Origin: Caryophanales bacterium UBA1709
GTDB taxonomy: Bacteria > Bacillota_I > Bacilli_A > RFN20 > UBA1709
Length of the DNA stretch: 19,659 nt
NCBI GenBank assembly: GCA_002317215.1
Contig: DCJD01000026.1
Span: 24,874-44,532, forward strand
Reading direction: 5' to 3'
The stretch's first letter is position 1. Each line of letters starts with the position of its first letter. The notes beneath the pieces were generated by a model that was not told the origin of the DNA, ran no database searches, and worked only from the letters and a program-made list of their open reading frames with translations. Made by a program: the position numbers and the translations under genes. This document shows positions 1 to 5,437 of the stretch, in pieces.

Positions 1-6
1 AATAGT

Positions 7-312
7 ATGAATAAGATAAAAATAACAGTCATGAAAGTAACTTATTATCAAGATCTTTCAGAAAAATATGAGAAAACAAGAACTCATCAATGTGATATGG
101 TTAAAGGTAGAGTGTTTATTAGTAAAGATGGTAAAAAACCAGATGGACTATGTCAAAGTGCTTGGGAATCTATGAAACCATTTGTTGATAAACTAGCTAA
201 TAATATATTTGATATATATGATGGTTGGATGAAAAATCCTAAAAGTGCAATGATAAGTTGCAATGATGGATTTAGACCAGTTAGCTTTTATTTAGAGGTA
301 CTAGAAGATTAG
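7..312 (+). CDS. TIGR04076 family small protein
   Basis: A protein of about 101 residues that I recognise as the TIGR04076 type, a small family of unknown function. Family-like features are an N-terminal beta strand (KIKITVMKV) followed by YYQDLSEKY, a central KPDGLCQSAW segment, a WMK motif, and a C-terminal block with SCNDGFRPVSFYLEVLED. The cysteines near residues 29, 49 and 85 are the kind of positions usually kept in this family. The start at 7 matches the usual N-terminus. Only six upstream bases are visible, so no ribosome site can be judged, and the frame is open to the window edge, so an upstream start cannot be excluded. An internal ATG at 31 would remove the first strand. The stop codon sits in the terminator hairpin. 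No function is claimed. Confidence 0.75.
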   Translation: MNKIKITVMKVTYYQDLSEKYEKTRTHQCDMVKGRVFISKDGKKPDGLCQSAWESMKPFVDKLANNIFDIYDGWMKNPKSAMISCNDGFRPVSFYLEVLED

Positions 313-322
313 TACCTTTTTT
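296..322 (+). terminator. Intrinsic terminator after the TIGR04076 gene
   Basis: Inverted repeat AGGTACT (296-302) / AGTACCT (311-317) with an 8-base loop, followed by a run of six T (317-322). The TAG stop codon of the upstream gene (310-312) lies at the start of the right arm. Confidence 0.75.
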
Positions 323-348
323 CTTATTCATGTCCCATTTTTAGTACA

Positions 349-379
349 TATAATATATTATAATTATGGTGCAGGGGAT
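349..379 (+). promoter_or_regulatory. Possible promoter and ribosome site for the 89-residue orphan
   Basis: Two TATAAT hexamers (349-354 and 359-364) lie upstream of the ATG at 385. A purine run GCAGGGGAT (371-379), about six bases before the ATG, can serve as ribosome site. No convincing -35 box is visible. If the second TATAAT is used, transcription would start around 371. Confidence 0.4.
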
Positions 380-384
380 AACAT

Positions 385-654
385 ATGACTTCTAATTCTA
401 ATCCAAAAACTCCTAAATTTTACAAAAATAGCAAATGTCTACATAATGTTTCTAGCGACTTTTCCCCTATTGTCGCTTATTCTCAAGGATTAATTGAAGG
501 AGTCATTATAGCTTTAGAAGAAGTAAAGCAAGGTTTAAAAGAATATTCTGTTTCTAACGAAGAAATAGAAGAATTTATCCAAACTTATTCTAGGCGTATT
601 GATGAAAGAGTCTCAAAAACTCTTGAAAATTTAATCCCCCCTACTAATAATTAA
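385..654 (+). CDS. Small orphan protein, unknown function
   Basis: An 89-residue soluble protein that I do not recognise. The first 25 residues are polar, Lys/Asn/Ser-rich and probably disordered. From about residue 28 (SPIVAYSQGLIEGVIIALEE) to residue 83 it should be mostly helical, with a heptad-like acidic/hydrophobic pattern that suggests a small helical bundle or a protein-binding role. There is no signal peptide and no membrane span. A plausible purine-rich ribosome site lies just upstream, and an own terminator lies 34 bases after the stop, so it looks monocistronic. Base use is a little richer in C than in its neighbours (for example runs of CCCC), which may hint at separate origin, but the gene is too short to test by eye. 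Its own promoter, ribosome site and terminator support it being real. Confidence 0.6.
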   Translation: MTSNSNPKTPKFYKNSKCLHNVSSDFSPIVAYSQGLIEGVIIALEEVKQGLKEYSVSNEEIEEFIQTYSRRIDERVSKTLENLIPPTNN

Positions 655-687
655 TTCATTTTAATTAATTGTGTACCTCCTTTCCAT

Positions 688-715
688 ATCCCTTGTCAAT
701 TGACAAGGGATTTAT
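688..715 (+). terminator. 24-bp perfect palindrome acting as terminator
   Basis: ATCCCTTGTCAA (688-699) is followed without a gap by its reverse complement TTGACAAGGGAT (700-711), then TTTATTTTAT. A transcript would fold to a stem with a small loop and a U-rich tail, ending the 89-residue gene. The right arm also contains TTGACA (700-705), a consensus -35 box for the next gene, so one element seems to serve both purposes. Confidence 0.65.
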
Positions 716-727
716 TTTATATAAAAT
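700..727 (+). promoter_or_regulatory. Promoter of the first GNAT gene
   Basis: TTGACA at 700-705 is a perfect -35 box. TAAAAT at 722-727 with a 16-base spacer is a good -10 box. The expected start point is near 734, immediately before the ATG at 735, so the mRNA would be leaderless. No Shine-Dalgarno sequence is present upstream of 735, which agrees with this. Confidence 0.55.
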
Positions 728-734
728 TAAATGT

Positions 735-1277
735 ATGAAATTTTACAAGGAATTAAGTCTAAATAACAATCAAAGAATTATCTTAAGAAGTCCTTCTAAA
801 GATGATGCCATTGATATTATTGAATATTATAAGAAAAGTCATGATGAGACTGACTTTTTAAGTTCAGATAGTAGTGAGTTTAATCCTTCTATTCAACAAG
901 AAGAATCTTGGATTAAAGATATAGTAGAATCTGAAAAGAAAATAGCTATATTTGCTATTATTGATAATAAGATTATTGGTGGTGTTGGTGTTGAACCGAT
1001 ATCTAAATTATCTAGATTTAATCATAGATGTAATATAGGGATAGCAATTCTTAAAGATTATTGGGGAATGGGTATCGGAAGAATATTAATGGATGAAGCC
1101 ATTAATAAAGCTAAAGAAATAGGATATAAACAAATAGAATTAGATGTCTTAGAATCTAACACTAGAGCATATGCCTTATATATAAAACTAGGTTTTAATA
1201 TTATTGGTAAAAATCCATCTGGATTAATTATTAATGGTATTAAAGAAGTAGAACTTAGAATGATGAAAGAAATATAA
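735..1277 (+). CDS. GNAT family N-acetyltransferase
   Basis: A 180-residue acetyl-CoA-dependent acyltransferase of the GNAT fold; the substrate cannot be told. The acetyl-CoA binding motif A is clear: beta strand IGIAILKDYWGMGIGRIL with the Q/R-x-x-G-x-G/A-type loop (WGMGIG), then helix MDEAINKAKEIGY. Motif B follows as IELDVLESNTRAYALYIKLGF, the usual N-x-R-A-x-x-L-Y-x-K-x-G-F signature, which is typical of RimI/RimJ-like and small-molecule GNATs. The frame is open back to a TTG at 669, but that start would add 22 residues encoded by the palindrome, so ATG 735 is preferred; it also gives the normal GNAT N-terminus. There is no ribosome site, and the promoter -10 box ends seven bases before the ATG. 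The gene faces the transketolase operon and shares a terminator with it. Confidence 0.88.
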   Translation: MKFYKELSLNNNQRIILRSPSKDDAIDIIEYYKKSHDETDFLSSDSSEFNPSIQQEESWIKDIVESEKKIAIFAIIDNKIIGGVGVEPISKLSRFNHRCNIGIAILKDYWGMGIGRILMDEAINKAKEIGYKQIELDVLESNTRAYALYIKLGFNIIGKNPSGLIINGIKEVELRMMKEI

Positions 1278-1306
1278 AAATATGGAGATTATTCTCCATA
1301 TTTTTT
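1276..1306. terminator. Bidirectional terminator between convergent genes
   Basis: AAAAATATGGAG (1276-1287), loop ATTATT, CTCCATATTTTT (1294-1305). Both orientations give a stem followed by T residues. The TAA of the plus-strand GNAT gene is at the left foot, and the TAA of the minus-strand gene (1289-1291) lies in the loop, so the two convergent genes share this element. Confidence 0.8.
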
Positions 1307-1795
1307 AATATATTTCTTTAATACGATTCGATAATGAGGATCATAAGCTTCTTTATATGTTTTCGAATGAGAAACTATTGGATAGTTTTTTTTAATGTAT
1401 CTAGTTAGATAGATATCTAATTCTTTAATATTAAACATAAACATATTATTCATCGTTAGATTCCTTAATGTTTGAATCTTTCTTTTAAAAGATTTAATAT
1501 TACCTTTTTTCTTTGAATTACTCTTAATAAATATATTATTTAATTCTTCGTTGCTACCTTTAAAGTTAGCAATATTTAATCTAACATATCTATTCCCTAT
1601 ATCGATATATAATTCTTTTTCTTTCTTAGTAATGTTCTTTTTCTCATCTATGATCATTTTTAATGATTTCGAAGCATCACTAATCATATGTCCTCCACCA
1701 AATTCATTTTGATAGATTAATTTAATATAATCTTGAATTTCCATTTTAGGATATTTCCTAGAATGGATAACTAAGATATTTAGTATTGAACTCAT
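1289..1795 (-). CDS. Conserved protein of unknown function (NEFGGGHM type)
   Basis: A basic protein of 168 residues with no membrane span. I recognise it as a conserved but unnamed Firmicutes protein by two blocks: IQDYIKLIYQNEFGGGHMI near residues 20-38, and a C-terminal VSHSKTYKEAYDPHYRIV around residues 141-158. A middle block with IGNRYVRLNI also looks conserved. The His residues in GGGHMI, VSHS and DPHYR could be catalytic or metal ligands, but this is only a guess from their conservation. It is the last gene of the transketolase operon. Its ATG shares a base with the TAA of the gene before it (TAATG), and no separate ribosome site is seen, so translation is probably coupled. Function unknown; no link to sugar metabolism is shown by the protein itself. 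Confidence 0.75.
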   Translation of the reverse strand: MSSILNILVIHSRKYPKMEIQDYIKLIYQNEFGGGHMISDASKSLKMIIDEKKNITKKEKELYIDIGNRYVRLNIANFKGSNEELNNIFIKSNSKKKGNIKSFKRKIQTLRNLTMNNMFMFNIKELDIYLTRYIKKNYPIVSHSKTYKEAYDPHYRIVLKKYIKKYGE

Positions 1796-2712
1796 TATTG
1801 AACTAGTTTACTTGGAACTAACATATTTTGGCATTTAGTCATAATAGCATTAAATCCAACAGCATAACTATCTCCAGCACCAATAATAGATACACATCCT
1901 CTTGCAACACACTCAACAAATCCATATCGATTAGTCAATACAGCAATACAAGAATCAGGATTTGGGAAATTAAATAAGACGAATGGATAATCAACACATC
2001 CTTTAGATGATTTAGTCATTCCATTTTTAACTCTTAAATTTGCAGTAATTCTAGGATAAATAACATTACCATTACAATCTTTAGTTTCACCAACTATAAA
2101 CTGATAAGTACGATCTGGTTGGATGCTTGTCCATTCCTTCATTGGTTCCCAGTTTTCCTTATTAGCTACAGATAATGCTCTAGTAATTAATACAAGAGAT
2201 AACTTAACTTTAATATATTGTTCCCATGGGTTTGAATCGGTTGGAACAAAGTTTGGCATTGTTTTAGTTAACATTAACATTAAGAATAGAAACTTAAATG
2301 TTATTGGATTAAAAGCATTTTTAATTAAAGGAGCAAATATGCCAAGCATTTCTAAAGGAGAATTTCCTTTAAATACACCAAGTAAAGATTTAATAGATTT
2401 AAAATACATTTTACATACTTTTAAATCTTCTTTTTTACTGCCATCTTTCATTTCAATATATCCAGGATAATTACCTTGATATACTTTGAATCTTCTTTCT
2501 TCTTTAGTCTTTTTAGCTTCTTTATCTGTTAAGAAAACCATATAACAACTAAGTGGATTTTCATCATCAATTACTCTAAATTCAACAACACCATTAATAT
2601 CTTTAAATGCTTTAACTTGTTTTGGATCTTCCTCCAAAGCCACTCTTAAAGCAGGAAAAGCCGCTTGAAAATATATCTTAGTTGTTAATACATCAATAGC
2701 ATTAGCTTTCAT
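1795..2712 (-). CDS. SCP2-like (sterol-carrier-like) protein in transketolase operon
   Basis: A protein of 305 residues. The first half (KIYFQAAFPALRVALEEDP, then VEFRVIDDENPLSCYMVF and a stretch ending LKVCKMYFKSIKSLLGVFKG) resembles the SCP2 lipid-binding fold: beta sheet, then a helix entered by the 'dl..ll.G' element. The second half carries an LRVKNGMTKSSKG block followed by YPFVLFNF, which I associate with a family of roughly 300-residue SCP2-related proteins in clostridia and relatives. The middle (residues about 117-150) is hydrophobic and could be a lipid pocket or membrane-contact helix. The assignment rests on memory of family patterns and is moderate. The gene starts two bases after the C-half of transketolase (TAG-TT-ATG), with only a weak GAAGATGAAG ribosome site, so coupling is likely. 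Why a lipid-binding-type protein sits with transketolase is unclear. Confidence 0.6.
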   Translation of the reverse strand: MKANAIDVLTTKIYFQAAFPALRVALEEDPKQVKAFKDINGVVEFRVIDDENPLSCYMVFLTDKEAKKTKEERRFKVYQGNYPGYIEMKDGSKKEDLKVCKMYFKSIKSLLGVFKGNSPLEMLGIFAPLIKNAFNPITFKFLFLMLMLTKTMPNFVPTDSNPWEQYIKVKLSLVLITRALSVANKENWEPMKEWTSIQPDRTYQFIVGETKDCNGNVIYPRITANLRVKNGMTKSSKGCVDYPFVLFNFPNPDSCIAVLTNRYGFVECVARGCVSIIGAGDSYAVGFNAIMTKCQNMLVPSKLVQ

Positions 2713-2714
2713 AA

Positions 2715-3716
2715 CTAATCTTCATCTTCCCAATTATCTTCTTCAATCTCTTTACCCATAATTTCCATTACTTTTTCCATTATGCCTTGAGAAGATAATT
2801 TATATAAAGCATATAAATCTTCTGGTTTTCCTATTGGACTAAATTCATCAGGAATACCAATCTTAGTTAATACACATCTTTTACCAGATTGTGCTAATAC
2901 ACTAGCAACAGCATCACCAAGTCCACCAATTATACTTGCCTCTTCTACTGTAACAATACGTCTTGTTTTAACAGCAGCATCTAATATAGCTTTTTCATCA
3001 ATAGGTTTTAAAGTATGCATATTAATAACTTGAGCACTTACACCTTGTTTTTCTAGTTCAAGAGCAGCGATTAGTGCATCTCTAACTGGAACTCCAACAG
3101 CAATAATAGTAACATCATTACCATCTTTTAACTTCATTGCTTTACCAATTTCAAATTCAAAATTATCTTCTCCAGTATGAAGTAAAGGTTCCATACCTCT
3201 ACCAACTCTTAAATAGAAAGGACCATTTACTTTAACACAATCTTTAATTGCTCTACTGCATTCATAAGCATCACATGGTATTACTACTGTCATATTTGGC
3301 ATAGATCTCATAATAGCAAAATCTTCAATACAGTGGTGAGTAGATCCAGCAGTACCAAAGCTTAAACCACCATGAGTAGCAATAATCTTAACATTTAAGT
3401 TTTGATAACAAATATCAGTTCTTATTTGTTCGCAAGCTCTCATTGATACAAAAGTTGCAAAACTACTAGCAAATGGGATAAAACCGACTTTAGCCATACC
3501 AGCAGCCATACCAAATAAGTTTTGCTCAGCAATACCAACATTAAACATTCTATCTGGAAATTTATTACCAAATATACCAGTATTGGTTGATTTTGCTAAG
3601 TCGGCAGTTAAAGCTACAATTCTTTCGTCCTTCTCGGCAATCTCGGCAAGAGCTTGTCCATATGCTTTGCCAGCACTCATTTTACTTGCATCATATGCAT
3701 TCCATTCTGTACCCAT
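2715..3716 (-). CDS. Transketolase, C-terminal subunit
   Basis: A protein of 333 residues with the pyrimidine-binding (PYR) and C-terminal domains of a split transketolase. It contains FNVGIAEQNLFGMAAGMAKVGFIPFASSFATF, where Glu64 of GIAEQN is the conserved glutamate that activates the thiamine diphosphate ring. HGGLSFGTAGSTHHCIEDFAIMRSMP follows, and the C-terminal domain runs from about residue 195 (FEIGKAMKLKDGNDVTIIAVG) to the end. It should pair with the N-half encoded just upstream and transfer two-carbon ketol units between sugar phosphates in the non-oxidative pentose phosphate pathway, in the cytoplasm. Family relatives include 1-deoxyxylulose-5-phosphate synthase, but the split form and spacing fit transketolase. 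The tail is very acidic (EEDNWEDED). A clear ribosome site AGGAGG (3723-3728) lies six bases before the ATG and is encoded within the last codons of the N-half. Confidence 0.93.
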   Translation of the reverse strand: MGTEWNAYDASKMSAGKAYGQALAEIAEKDERIVALTADLAKSTNTGIFGNKFPDRMFNVGIAEQNLFGMAAGMAKVGFIPFASSFATFVSMRACEQIRTDICYQNLNVKIIATHGGLSFGTAGSTHHCIEDFAIMRSMPNMTVVIPCDAYECSRAIKDCVKVNGPFYLRVGRGMEPLLHTGEDNFEFEIGKAMKLKDGNDVTIIAVGVPVRDALIAALELEKQGVSAQVINMHTLKPIDEKAILDAAVKTRRIVTVEEASIIGGLGDAVASVLAQSGKRCVLTKIGIPDEFSPIGKPEDLYALYKLSSQGIMEKVMEIMGKEIEEDNWEDED

Positions 3717-3718
3717 AA

Positions 3719-4579
3719 CTAACCTCCTATAGTATCCATATCAGTTTCTTTGATATAGTTAATCATTTTTTCAACATCTTTTGGATTATCACCAAGTGAA
3801 ACATAATGAGATAATACTGTTCCTTGATATCCAACAGCTCCAGCTCCTTTACTAGTATCACTAATGATACATACAGGACCTTCTTTATAATTCCAAGCTT
3901 CATTTAATGCTTTGTCAACATCTTTCATTACATTACCTTTACATTTAATTACTTTAAATCCAAAGGCTTCAGCTTTCTTATCTAATGGTTCTAGTTTCAT
4001 TACTTCTTCAGTATTACCATCTATTTCAAAATGGTTTCTATCGATGATCCATATTAGATTATTTAATTTATAGTGATTAGCTGCCATCAAAGCTTCATAG
4101 TTACTACCTTCTTGGCATTCACCATCACCAGTAATAACAATAACTTTACTATCTAATCCTTTATGTTTTAAACCAAGAGCCATACCTGCTCCAATTGGTA
4201 AACCATGTCCTAATGATCCAGTAGAACAATCACACCCTCTAATCTTTTTACTATCTGGATGCATACCATATTTTGAATTGGTCTTATTAAATTTAGATTT
4301 AACTTCTTCTAAATCAAGATATCCTCTCATTGCAAGACAAGGAACATATGATAAAGCAGCATGTCCTTTAGATAAGATTAATCTATCTCTATCTTCCTTA
4401 TCAGGATTAGTTGGATCAATATTTAAGTATTTAAAATATAATGCAATTAGCATTTCTACTACACTTAAACTTCCTCCAATGTGACCACTAGTAGCATTAA
4501 AAGTTGTTTCAATAGTATTGATTCTTAATTCTTTAGCAAGATTTTTAAGTTCATCAATACTAATATTAGTATTAGGCAT
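3719..4579 (-). CDS. Transketolase, N-terminal subunit
   Basis: A protein of 286 residues, the thiamine-diphosphate-binding half of a split transketolase. The ThDP motif is complete: GDGECQEG at 151-158 and IIDRN ending at Asn182, about 30 residues later, which together bind Mg2+ and diphosphate. Conserved histidines of the active site are visible in GHIGG (His33), SKGHAA (His73) and GSLGHG (His125). It lacks the PYR and C-terminal domains, which are supplied by the next gene. It is the first gene of a four-gene minus-strand operon. A strong ribosome site AAGGAGG (4588-4594) sits eight bases before the ATG. The stop codon is two bases before the next start. Splitting is normal for many anaerobic Firmicutes and archaea, so it is not a frameshift. 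Confidence 0.94.
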   Translation of the reverse strand: MPNTNISIDELKNLAKELRINTIETTFNATSGHIGGSLSVVEMLIALYFKYLNIDPTNPDKEDRDRLILSKGHAALSYVPCLAMRGYLDLEEVKSKFNKTNSKYGMHPDSKKIRGCDCSTGSLGHGLPIGAGMALGLKHKGLDSKVIVITGDGECQEGSNYEALMAANHYKLNNLIWIIDRNHFEIDGNTEEVMKLEPLDKKAEAFGFKVIKCKGNVMKDVDKALNEAWNYKEGPVCIISDTSKGAGAVGYQGTVLSHYVSLGDNPKDVEKMINYIKETDMDTIGG

Positions 4580-4587
4580 ATTATTAT

Positions 4588-4620
4588 CCTCCTTAATTAA
4601 ATTATCTTAATTTAATTATA
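4588..4620 (-). promoter_or_regulatory. Promoter and ribosome site of the transketolase operon
   Basis: On the minus strand TATAAT (4615-4620) is preceded by TTGCTA. A consensus AAGGAGG lies at 4588-4594. No good -35 hexamer is visible at the proper spacing. Predicted transcription start about 4608, giving a leader of about 30 bases. Confidence 0.5.
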
Positions 4621-4668
4621 TAGCAACTATATTTAAATACTATTTATATTAATTAATAAGTCATAATC

Positions 4669-4696
4669 TTGACTGAATATATATATATACTGATAA
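4669..4696 (+). promoter_or_regulatory. Possible promoter of the lipoprotein gene
   Basis: TTGACT (4669-4674) is a good -35 box. The best -10 at 16 bases spacing is TGATAA (4691-4696), which is weak. A run of alternating AT lies between. The ribosome site AAGAGAAA is also weak. This spacer of 141 bases is shared with the divergent transketolase operon. Confidence 0.3.
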
Positions 4697-4720
4697 GTAT
4701 AAAGAAAAGAGAAACTAAGT

Positions 4721-5392
4721 ATGAAAAAGAATATTTTATTATTAGGTTTAGCCACTTTAGCATTAGTTGGGTGCGGACCTAAAGAAAAAGAAGAAATACA
4801 ATATGACCCATATGCATTATTAAACTATCAAGAAAATCCAAACTTTGTGGGAACACAAGTTAGTGAAGAAGAACTTATGAGTATGCTTGATTATAATAAT
4901 GATATTTATAAGAATGTAACAGTTGTTATGTTTCAATATTTGGATAATCAGACAGAATTGCAAGTAGTTCAAGCTATTAACGATCATAAGATAATGGAGA
5001 TTAGTAATGATAATGACCATTTTACAACATCTTATGGCTTTGACGTCTCTAATACTTTTTACAGTGAATATTCAATACTACCTGATGGAAATAAGTATGT
5101 TTATGGTGAAACAAATTGCACCGTTCAATATTATTCTGTTGGTTATGCGTTCGGTTCTATCGATGGCGCTTCAAGTATTTCATCATCATTTGATAATCAA
5201 ACAGGGGTTTACACAATTAATTGCGGAAATAGCAATACATATGTATCGTTCAACGAAGATAAAACAATTCATTGGACAAAATACGACGGCTTTACATTTT
5301 ATTTTATGAATTACGGTACAACAAAGTTTGAAATACCATTAGAGAATTATAATTTTTTAAATGATCCTCAAAACCATCATCACATTTACTAA
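4721..5392 (+). CDS. Lipoprotein of unknown function
   Basis: A protein of 223 residues. The N-terminus has lysines, a short hydrophobic core and a lipobox (LALVGC), with Cys18 as the probable lipidation site, so it should be anchored on the outer face of the membrane after signal peptidase II cleavage. A charged linker (GPKEKEEIQ) follows. The rest is rich in Tyr, Asn, Thr and Ser with many short alternating strands, suggesting a beta-rich extracellular domain. The last residues are His-rich (NHHHIY). I do not recognise the family. It is monocistronic: divergent from the transketolase operon and followed by a bidirectional terminator. Codon choice is slightly different from the neighbours (several CGN-containing and GGC/GCG codons), which is weak evidence for separate history. 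Confidence 0.8.
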   Translation: MKKNILLLGLATLALVGCGPKEKEEIQYDPYALLNYQENPNFVGTQVSEEELMSMLDYNNDIYKNVTVVMFQYLDNQTELQVVQAINDHKIMEISNDNDHFTTSYGFDVSNTFYSEYSILPDGNKYVYGETNCTVQYYSVGYAFGSIDGASSISSSFDNQTGVYTINCGNSNTYVSFNEDKTIHWTKYDGFTFYFMNYGTTKFEIPLENYNFLNDPQNHHHIY

Positions 5393-5420
5393 AAAGGGAT
5401 TCATAATTGAATCCCTTTTA
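5392..5420. terminator. Bidirectional terminator between lipoprotein gene and hppA
   Basis: AAAAGGGATTCA (5392-5403), loop TAAT, TGAATCCCTTTT (5408-5419). Twelve paired bases, with A and T runs at the feet that give a U-tail in both directions. The TAA of the lipoprotein gene ends at the left foot. Confidence 0.85.
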
Positions 5421-5437
5421 TTATGTTTTTTAATTAA

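Noticed and set aside
674..684. TACCTCCTTTC, which resembles the anti-Shine-Dalgarno end of 16S rRNA
   Set aside because: No other 16S sequence is nearby; eleven bases are not evidence for an rRNA fragment or a decoy.
669..734. Upstream TTG start extending the first GNAT protein by 22 residues
   Set aside because: The extension is encoded by a perfect terminator palindrome and promoter, and would precede the normal GNAT N-terminus.
2123..2470. Open frame of 115 codons on the plus strand
   Set aside because: Shadow of the SCP2-like gene on the opposite strand; no ribosome site and no family features.
2715..4579. Split transketolase as a frameshifted single gene
   Set aside because: Each half has its own ribosome site and start, complete domains and the two-subunit arrangement common in Firmicutes and archaea.
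4679..4690. Alternating AT run as a tandem repeat or replication element
   Set aside because: Only about six units and in a promoter spacer; expected in such AT-rich DNA.
4820..5309. Two overlapping open frames on either strand within the lipoprotein gene
   Set aside because: No ribosome sites or protein features; composition typical of out-of-frame AT-rich sequence.
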